NCBI RefSeq assembly: GCF_016428755.1
Contig: NZ_JAELTI010000035.1
Location: 1-47,234 of the forward strand
Length of the DNA stretch: 47,234 bases
From: Allobosea sp. ASV33
GTDB taxonomy: Bacteria > Pseudomonadota > Alphaproteobacteria > Rhizobiales > Beijerinckiaceae
Reading direction: 5' to 3'
Below, piece by piece: positions 41,930-47,234 of this stretch. Positions within the stretch are counted from its first letter, which is position 1. Each line of letters begins with the position of its first letter. The notes under the pieces were generated by a model. It was not told the origin of the DNA, made no database searches, and worked only from the letters and a program-made list of their open reading frames with translations. The position numbers were made by a program, and so were the translations under genes.

Positions 41930-42622
41930 ATGCTCCGCGCCACCTCCGTTCTCCGCAAGGCCGCCGTCAAGGCCGAGCGCGTCGTCGACACGCTGGCCCT
42001 CGGCCACCGCGACCGCACGATCAACGGCGTGAGCGTACGCGCGACGGGCGGGCTGGAACTCGCGATCGCGCTCGACAAGGCGACGGTGCTGAACGATGGC
42101 GACGCTCTGAAGCTGGAAGACGGCGCGCTGGTCCAGATCAAGGCCGCGCCGGAAAGCCTGCTGGAGATCCGCGCCGAGAACCCGCTGCGGCTGGTCCGCC
42201 TCGCCTGGCATCTCGGCGGCCACCATGTCCCCGCCGAGATGACGGCCGATGCGCTCTACGTCCCGAACGACGCGGCGCTCGGCGAACTGGTGCGCGGGCA
42301 GGGCTGTTCGATGACGGTGGTCGAGCGTCCGTTCCAGCCGGAGGCGGAGGTGCATCACCATGCCCATGGTGACGATTGCGGCTGCGGGCACGACCATCAC
42401 CATCATGGCCATGACCATCACGATCATCATCACGGCCATGGGCATGACCACGCGCATCATGGCCACGATCACGCGCATGACCACAAGCACGAGCACCAGC
42501 ATGCCCATGGCGAGGGTTGCGGCTGCGGCCATGACCACGATCATCACGGCCATGGCCAGCATGATCACGGTCACGGCCATGGCGCCGCGCATGGCCACAA
42601 GGGCCACTCGCACGATCACTGA
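41930..42622 (+). CDS. ureE: UreE-type nickel metallochaperone with a long histidine-rich tail
   Basis: A 230-residue UreE family protein. The first 135 residues hold the UreE peptide-binding and metal domains, with the typical LVRLAWHLGGHHVPAEM and LYVPNDAALGELVRGQG segments and VERPFQPEAE. Residues from about 140 to the end are a tail with about 40 histidines, containing two copies of CGCGHDH (42378 and 42526 regions). His-rich tails on UreE bind nickel or store it. No urease structural or other accessory gene lies in the window, so this may be a stray urease gene or a general nickel buffer. An ATG at 41915 is a possible longer start. Confidence 0.88.
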   Translation: MLRATSVLRKAAVKAERVVDTLALGHRDRTINGVSVRATGGLELAIALDKATVLNDGDALKLEDGALVQIKAAPESLLEIRAENPLRLVRLAWHLGGHHVPAEMTADALYVPNDAALGELVRGQGCSMTVVERPFQPEAEVHHHAHGDDCGCGHDHHHHGHDHHDHHHGHGHDHAHHGHDHAHDHKHEHQHAHGEGCGCGHDHDHHGHGQHDHGHGHGAAHGHKGHSHDH

Positions 42623-42647
42623 GACGCTTTCCAGAAGGCGCAGATAC

Positions 42648-42808
42648 CGCGGGGAACCCTCTCCCGGAGGGAGAGGGCAGGGTGAGGGGTAGGCCCCTCA
42701 CCGAATTTGCCGTGAGGTGGTCGCTGCTGCGCTGAGGCCGACGCCTCGCTGGTCCAGCGGCCTGCACCTCACCCCTACCCCTCTCCTTACAGGAGAGGGG
42801 ATCCCGCG
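42648..42808. repeat. Intergenic palindromic repeat, family B copy 2
   Basis: A 161-bp element matching copy 1 (30416-30578): CGCGGGGAACCCTCTCC at the left, GGAGAGGGGATCCCGCG at the right, the same inner GGCAGGGTGAGGGGTAGGCC arm and a shared TTGCCGTGAGGTGGTCGCTG segment. The tip of the stem differs between copies. It again separates two convergent genes (ureE and uxuA). Confidence 0.85.
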
Positions 42809-42833
42809 CTTCTATGTCGAGGACGGCGAACGT

Positions 42834-44030
42834 TCACGCCGCGTAACCCTTGACCTGCGCGAGCGCGGTCATCACGCCACGCAGTTCTGCGAGACCGCGC
42901 AGGCGTCCGACGGCGGGATAGCCCGGGAAGCTGCCCTTGCCGACATCGTCGAGAAGTTCGTGGCCATGGTCGGGCCGCATCGGAATCTGCCAAGCGGCAA
43001 GGCCGGCGGCCTTGCGGCGCTGCTCCTCGGCCATCAGCGCGTCGACCAGCGCGACCATGTCGGTATCGCCGCCGAGATGCTCGGCTTCCATGAACGAGCC
43101 GTCCGGGTCCTTGGCGACGTTGCGCAGATGCGCGAACCAGATCTTGTCGGCGAAGCGCCGCGCGATCTTCGGCACGTCGTTCTTCGGATTGGCGCCGAGC
43201 GAGCCCGAGCACAGCGTCAGGCCGTTCGCGGGCGAGTCGACCGAGCCGAGGATGTAGGCGATGTCGTCCTCGGTCGAGCAGATCCGCGGCAGGCCGAAGA
43301 GCGAGCGCGGCGGGTCGTCCGGATGGATGCACATGCGGATGCCGACTTCCTCGGCGGTCGGGATGATCGCCTCGAGGAAACGCTTCAGGTTGGCGCGCAG
43401 CTTGTCATGGGTCATGCCGGCATAGCGATCGAGGATGCGCGCGAGGCCGGGCAGGTCGTAGCGATCGAAGGCGCCGGGCAGGCCGGCCATGACGCTGGAG
43501 AGCAAGCGGTCGCGGTCGGCCTGCGAGGACGTCTCGAACCAGGACTTGGCCTTGTCCATCACCTCGGCCGAATGGCCTTCGTCGGCGCCCTTGCGCTTCA
43601 GCATGAAATGGTCGAGCGCGACATATTCGTGCAGGTTGAAGCGCAGCGCCGTGCCGCCGCCCGGCAGCTTGTGAGCGAGTTCGGTACGGGTCCAGTCCAG
43701 CACTGGCATGAAATTGTAGCAGATCACCTCGAGGCCGCAGGCGGCGAGGTTGCGCATCGACTGGCGGTAGTTCTCGAAGATGGTTTCGAGGTCGCCTTCA
43801 CCGATCTTGACGCTCTCATGGATCGGCAGGCTCTCGACCACCTTCCATTCCAGGCCGAGGCTCTTGTCGGAGCGGACGATGGCCTGGCGCTTCTCGATCT
43901 CCTCGACGCTCCAGACCACGCCATAGGGGATCTGGTGCAGCGCGTTGACGATGCCGGTCGCGCCCGCCTGCCGGGCCTGGGCCAGCGTCACGACATCGTC
44001 CGGCCCGAACCAGCGCCAGCATTGTTCCAT
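42834..44030 (-). CDS. uxuA: Mannonate dehydratase
   Basis: A 398-residue UxuA-type mannonate dehydratase (D-mannonate to 2-keto-3-deoxygluconate) of the hexuronate pathway. Recognisable segments are MEQCWRWFGPDDVVTL at the start, YGVVWSVEEIEKR, CYNFMPVLDWTRT, MCIHPDDPPRSLFGLPRI, and the metal-ligand region FAHLRNVAKDPDGSFMEAEHLGGDTD. Full length. It lies 45 nt downstream of the GntR regulator gene in the same direction, so the two form an operon. Confidence 0.94.
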   Translation of the reverse strand: MEQCWRWFGPDDVVTLAQARQAGATGIVNALHQIPYGVVWSVEEIEKRQAIVRSDKSLGLEWKVVESLPIHESVKIGEGDLETIFENYRQSMRNLAACGLEVICYNFMPVLDWTRTELAHKLPGGGTALRFNLHEYVALDHFMLKRKGADEGHSAEVMDKAKSWFETSSQADRDRLLSSVMAGLPGAFDRYDLPGLARILDRYAGMTHDKLRANLKRFLEAIIPTAEEVGIRMCIHPDDPPRSLFGLPRICSTEDDIAYILGSVDSPANGLTLCSGSLGANPKNDVPKIARRFADKIWFAHLRNVAKDPDGSFMEAEHLGGDTDMVALVDALMAEEQRRKAAGLAAWQIPMRPDHGHELLDDVGKGSFPGYPAVGRLRGLAELRGVMTALAQVKGYAA

Positions 44031-44075
44031 GATGTGCTATCCTTGTCAGAAATGTCGCTGTGCCGAGGTCTGGCG

Positions 44076-44771
44076 TCAGGAGTCTTCGTGGGCGAGGCGG
44101 GAATCGTCGAAGGCGTCCGCATGGTCCTTCGCGATCGTATCGATCGTCGCGAAGACGGTGCGCAGATGCGCGCGCATCGCGGCTTCCGCGCCTTTCGCAT
44201 CGTGCTTCATCACGCAGGCCGCGATGATCTTGTGCTCGTTCAGGATCACTTCGGACCAGGACGGCGTCTCCAGCGAGAGGCAGCGGACCCGGTCCATCTG
44301 GGCCTTCATGCCCTCGATCATGCTCCAGACGGCACGATGGCCGGCGATACGCGAGATCTCGGCATGAAACACTTCGTCGAGGCGGAAGATTTCGGAGCGG
44401 TTCCCGCTTCGCACCGCCTCCGCCTGTTCCTCGACCTGGGCAGCGAGGCGCCGGCAGTCTGCATCGCCGATACGTTGCGCGGCCAGCACCACGGTGCGGC
44501 ATTCCAGCGTCTCGCGCACGAACTGGCTGTCATGGACGGCGCCGAGGTCGATCGGCGAGACGAAGGTTCCGACCTGCGGTACGGCGACGAGGAAGCCCTC
44601 GTCGACCAGACGCTTGAACGCCTCGCGCACCGGCGTGCGGCTGACGCCGAAGCGCAAGGCCATCCGCGCTTCCGACATCGATTCGCGCGGTTTCAGCGCG
44701 CCGCTGATCACGTCGCTGCGCAGGACGCTGTAGATCTGGTCGGTGCTGTGACGGGTTGCGGGGTGGGCCAT
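44076..44771 (-). CDS. GntR/FadR-family transcriptional regulator
   Basis: A 231-residue regulator: an N-terminal winged helix (IYSVLRSDVISGALKPRESMSE, FGVSRTPVREAFKRL) and a C-terminal FCD ligand domain (RETLECRTVVLAAQRI, FRLDEVFHAEI, INEHKIIAA-like segment). FCD regulators with uxuA-type genes usually sense hexuronates or their breakdown products. The start at 44771 is preferred because a longer frame lacks the conserved beginning. It is divergent from the ABC importer; a perfect palindrome lies 18 nt upstream of its start. Confidence 0.9.
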   Translation of the reverse strand: MAHPATRHSTDQIYSVLRSDVISGALKPRESMSEARMALRFGVSRTPVREAFKRLVDEGFLVAVPQVGTFVSPIDLGAVHDSQFVRETLECRTVVLAAQRIGDADCRRLAAQVEEQAEAVRSGNRSEIFRLDEVFHAEISRIAGHRAVWSMIEGMKAQMDRVRCLSLETPSWSEVILNEHKIIAACVMKHDAKGAEAAMRAHLRTVFATIDTIAKDHADAFDDSRLAHEDS

Positions 44772-44798
44772 TGCCAAGCTCTCGACGACTAGTATACT
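44771..44798 (+). promoter_or_regulatory. Candidate sigma70 promoter of the ABC importer genes
   Basis: TTGCCA (44771-44776), 16-nt spacer, TATACT (44793-44798); each hexamer matches the consensus at five of six bases. The -10 lies inside the palindrome at 44789-44800, and the -35 overlaps the start codon of the divergent regulator. Confidence 0.5.
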
Positions 44799-44800
44799 AG
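44789..44800. promoter_or_regulatory. Perfect 12-bp palindrome, candidate GntR operator
   Basis: CTAGTATACTAG is self-complementary and contains TAGTATACTA, which fits the T-n-G-T...A-C-n-A half-site pattern of FadR-type GntR operators. It overlaps the candidate -10 elements of both divergent promoters, so one bound dimer could repress the regulator/uxuA operon and the ABC importer together. Confidence 0.6.
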
Positions 44801-44828
44801 GATACTGATCAACCGGGGGCTGCGTCAA
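44799..44828 (-). promoter_or_regulatory. Candidate sigma70 promoter of the gntR-uxuA operon
   Basis: On the minus strand, TTGACG (44828-44823) is followed after 18 nt by TATCCT (44804-44799). The -10 overlaps the edge of the operator palindrome. A start near 44792 would give a leader of about 20 nt ahead of the regulator ATG. Confidence 0.45.
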
Positions 44829-44934
44829 CTTGGCAGGTTTCCGGGGCGAAGGGCAGGGGCCGATCGAGGCGGTCGGGCCAGCGCAACATAATAATAAAGC
44901 TCGTAAGCGGGCATCCACATCTGGAGGAGAAATC

Positions 44935-46125
44935 ATGGCTCACGACAGCATCAATCGGCGTCATTTCATCGGCGGCGTCGCCGGCCTCGGGGTCGCGGCG
45001 CATGCGCCGGGCGTCTTCGCGCAACAGCTCAAGCTGCCGGCTTCCCCGTTGACCATCAGCATCATCGACGTCGGCGGGGCGCTCGCCCTCGTTCAGACGC
45101 CGCTGGAGAACTATCCGAAGGCCAATCCCAAGGCCGTCTCGCGCATGGTCTTCACCAAGGCCCCGGCGCCGGAGCTGCCGGCCAAGATCAAGGCCCAGCA
45201 GAATGCCGGCCGTCTCGATATCGACATGGTCATCGGCGGCTTGGACGTGCTCTCGGCCGGCATCGACCAGAAGCTCTGGGTCGATCTGCTGCCGCGCCTG
45301 CAGGCCGAATTGCCGAAGCCGGAGGAAATCTATCTCAAGCCGGCGCTCGCCATGCACAATCTCGGCCAGGGCCAGGCCATGGCGATGGTCTACTACCCCT
45401 CCGGCCCGCTGCTCGAATACATGCCGGAGCGCGTCAAGCAGGTGCCGACCACGGCAGAAGAGCTGCTGGCCTGGACCAAGCAGAACAAGAACCGCTTCTT
45501 CTACGGCCGCCCGGCCAATTCCGGCCCCGGCCGCACCTGGATCATGGGCCTGCCCTATCTGCTCGGCGACAAGGATCCGAAGGATCCCGAGAAGGGCTGG
45601 GACAAGACCTGGGCCTATCTCAAGGAGCTCGGCGAGAACGTCGAGTACTATCCGGGCGGCACCGGCCAGACGATGAAGGAGCTCGGCGACGGTTCGCGCG
45701 ACATCATCGTCTCGACCACCGGCTGGGACATCAACCCGCGCGTCCTCGGCATCGTGCCGAAGGAAGCCAAGGTCCAGGCGCTCAAGGGTTTCCACTGGGT
45801 CACCGACGCCCAGTACATGATGATCCCGAAGGGCGTCTCCGACGAGAAGCTCAATGTGCTGCTCGACGTGATCCGCCATATGCTGACGCCGAAGCAGCAG
45901 GCCTATACCTATGACGAGGGCTATTTCTATCCGGGCCCGGCGGTGAAGGACGTGCCGCTCTCGATGGCGCCGGAATCGAGCCAGAAGGCCATCGCCGAGT
46001 TCGGCCGGCCCGAATACGACAAGCTGATCGCCGAGAACCCGATGGAAACCCCGCTCAACCCGGACAAGATGGTCATCGCCTTCCGCATCTGGGACGAGAC
46101 GGTCGGCGGCGCCAAGAAGAAGTAA
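44935..46125 (+). CDS. ABC importer periplasmic solute-binding protein, probable Tat substrate
   Basis: A 396-residue extracellular solute-binding protein of the family 1 / spermidine-putrescine-like fold. The N terminus has a twin-arginine motif (INRRHFIGG) followed by a moderately hydrophobic stretch and a GVFAQ cleavage site, suggesting export in folded form by the Tat pathway. Further segments include AKIKAQQNAGRLDIDMVIGG and PGPAVKDVPLSM. GGAGGAG lies 5 nt before the ATG. The divergent gntR-uxuA operon suggests a hexuronate-related or other sugar-acid ligand; this is inference. The ATPase gene follows after a stable hairpin. Confidence 0.85.
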   Translation: MAHDSINRRHFIGGVAGLGVAAHAPGVFAQQLKLPASPLTISIIDVGGALALVQTPLENYPKANPKAVSRMVFTKAPAPELPAKIKAQQNAGRLDIDMVIGGLDVLSAGIDQKLWVDLLPRLQAELPKPEEIYLKPALAMHNLGQGQAMAMVYYPSGPLLEYMPERVKQVPTTAEELLAWTKQNKNRFFYGRPANSGPGRTWIMGLPYLLGDKDPKDPEKGWDKTWAYLKELGENVEYYPGGTGQTMKELGDGSRDIIVSTTGWDINPRVLGIVPKEAKVQALKGFHWVTDAQYMMIPKGVSDEKLNVLLDVIRHMLTPKQQAYTYDEGYFYPGPAVKDVPLSMAPESSQKAIAEFGRPEYDKLIAENPMETPLNPDKMVIAFRIWDETVGGAKKK

Positions 46126-46134
46126 GTCTGGTTG

Positions 46135-46173
46135 CGGCGGCGGGCTTGCGTCTTGCGCCGAGGCCCGCCGCCG
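46135..46173 (+). other. Intercistronic hairpin between solute-binding protein and ATPase genes
   Basis: CGGCGGCGGGC (46135-46145) pairs perfectly with GCCCGCCGCCG (46163-46173) over a 17-nt loop, 10 nt after the stop codon. No U tract. Such stems after binding-protein genes protect the upstream message and allow more binding protein than membrane components. Confidence 0.6.
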
Positions 46174-46210
46174 GTTCCTTCGACCCCGTTCTCAGATCCA
46201 TCCGGAAGCC

Positions 46211-47234
46211 ATGACCATCAACGCAGCCTCGTTCCGCGAGCTCAAGCTCGATCGTCTGAGCCGTGACTTCGGCACCCATAACGCGCTCAAGGACGTCTCG
46301 CTGACGATCGGCAAGGGCGAGTTCATCGCGCTGCTCGGCCCGTCCGGCTGCGGCAAGTCGACGACGCTGAACCTGATCGCTGGGCTGCTCCCGGCCACCG
46401 GCGGCGGCATCTGGCTCGACGACAAGCGCATCGACCCGCTGCGCCCGGAAGAGCGCGGCTTCGGCATGGTCTTCCAGAACTACGCCCTGTTCCCGCATAT
46501 GAGCGTGAACAGGAATATCGGCTTTGGCCTGAAGATGCGCGGCCTGCCCAAGGCCGAGATCGACAAGCGCGTCGCTGAGGCCGCGGCGCTGGTGCGCCTG
46601 CAGGGCCAGACCGAGAAATTGCCCGGACAGCTTTCCGGCGGCCAGCAGCAGCGCGTCGCCATCGCGCGCGCCATCGTCGTCGAGCCGCCGCTGGTGTTGA
46701 TGGACGAGCCGCTCTCCAACCTCGACGCCAAGCTGCGTCTGGAGATGCGCGCCGAAATCCGCCGCATCCACAACACGCTCGGCGCCACCACGATCTACGT
46801 CACCCACGACCAGGAGGAGGCGCTCTCGCTCGCCGACCGCATCGTCGTGCTGCGCGACGGCCAGGTACGCCAGGTCGGCACGCCGGAAGACCTGTTCATG
46901 CGGCCGGATCATCTCGACGTCGCCGAGTTCATGGGCTTCCGCAACAAGGTGAAGGGCAAAGTCGCGTCAGCCGGTGACGGCAAGGCGACGATCGCTGTCG
47001 GCGATGCGCAGATCTCCGGCCGCGCGCGCCATGCGGTCTCCGCCGGTGCAGAGGGCTATCTGGCGATCCGCCCCGAGGATATGCATCCCGTCGCGGCCGG
47101 CCAGCCCGGCCTCAAGGCGCAGGTCGTCTCGACCGAGTTCCGCGGCCGCGAGTTCGTCGGCTTCGCCCGCATGGCCGATGGCACGGACCTGTCCTTCCTC
47201 GCCCATGACAAGCTCAGCCCCGGCGAGACGGTGA
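46211..47234 (+). CDS. ABC importer ATP-binding protein, cut by the window end
   Basis: The first 341 codons of a MalK/UgpC/PotA-type ATPase. It shows Walker A GPSGCGKST near residue 44, the Q loop in VFQNYALFPH, the signature LSGGQQQR, Walker B LVLMDEPLSNLD and the switch histidine in VTHDQEE, then a TOBE domain (YLAIRPEDMHP). The reading frame runs to the last base with no stop, so the C-terminal end and any permease genes lie outside. It powers the importer whose binding protein is encoded just upstream. Confidence 0.93.
   Translation, partial: MTINAASFRELKLDRLSRDFGTHNALKDVSLTIGKGEFIALLGPSGCGKSTTLNLIAGLLPATGGGIWLDDKRIDPLRPEERGFGMVFQNYALFPHMSVNRNIGFGLKMRGLPKAEIDKRVAEAAALVRLQGQTEKLPGQLSGGQQQRVAIARAIVVEPPLVLMDEPLSNLDAKLRLEMRAEIRRIHNTLGATTIYVTHDQEEALSLADRIVVLRDGQVRQVGTPEDLFMRPDHLDVAEFMGFRNKVKGKVASAGDGKATIAVGDAQISGRARHAVSAGAEGYLAIRPEDMHPVAAGQPGLKAQVVSTEFRGREFVGFARMADGTDLSFLAHDKLSPGETV

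Noticed and set aside
27241..42833. Palindromic intergenic repeats considered as insertion sequences or CRISPR arrays
   Set aside because: They contain no transposase frame and no regular spacer pattern; each is a single folded element.
42717..44792. Open frame of about 690 codons antisense to uxuA and gntR
   Set aside because: Starts inside a palindromic repeat and covers two recognised genes and their intergenic gap; a high-GC artefact.

Overview
The window is 47 kb of GC-rich, gene-dense alphaproteobacterial chromosome. It contains a gene transfer agent (GTA) cluster of the Rhodobacter capsulatus type, a feuPQ / cycHJKL (ccmIEFH) / degP / glnE / pleC-like neighbourhood typical of rhizobia and relatives, and a dense cluster of GANTC (CcrM) sites. 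The most likely source is a member of the Hyphomicrobiales (Bosea-like); genus is an inference. I see no insertion sequence, tRNA, rRNA, CRISPR array or integrase.

Region 1 (1-16.4 kb): a LOG-family gene is followed by a 159-nt leader holding an inverted repeat, a possible sigma70 promoter and an intrinsic terminator. After it comes a complete GTA structural cluster: small and large terminase, portal, two tiny coupled genes, prohead protease, capsid, four head-tail and tail genes, two tail chaperones, a short tape measure, distal tail, hub, NlpC peptidase and the large host-specificity protein. The main anomaly is a pair of secreted chymotrypsin-fold serine proteases on the opposite strand, inserted between the capsid gene and the first head-tail connector gene. 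They split what is normally one co-directional operon. A second anomaly is the small tail chaperone gene (g10.1 position), whose conserved start of protein lies upstream of any usable start codon and may need a -1 frameshift out of g10.

Region 2 (16.4-33 kb): a FeuN-like PepSY protein with FeuP/FeuQ, preceded by an 11-bp-period direct repeat; the cytochrome c maturation operon ccmI-ccmE-ccmF-ccmH; a convergent secreted protein made of two tandem repeats; a Deg-type protease; a second response regulator / kinase pair; glnE; and a convergent PleC/DivJ-type kinase whose upstream region has five GANTC sites in 103 bp.

Region 3 (33-47.2 kb): pepN; a CDF metal transporter with three tandem cytoplasmic domains; glyoxalase I; a PfkB sugar kinase; a small acidic-tailed protein; a DUF1003 membrane protein; an orphan iron-type solute-binding protein; an orphan UreE with a roughly 90-residue histidine-rich tail; and a mannonate dehydratase / GntR unit divergent from an ABC importer that runs off the window end. 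A perfect 12-bp palindrome lies where the two divergent promoters overlap.

Two families of intergenic palindromic repeats are present. One (about 90-150 bp, four copies) sits between co-directional genes. The other (about 160 bp, two copies) sits between convergent genes. They are probably non-coding elements of genome-wide families that here coincide with transcript ends.
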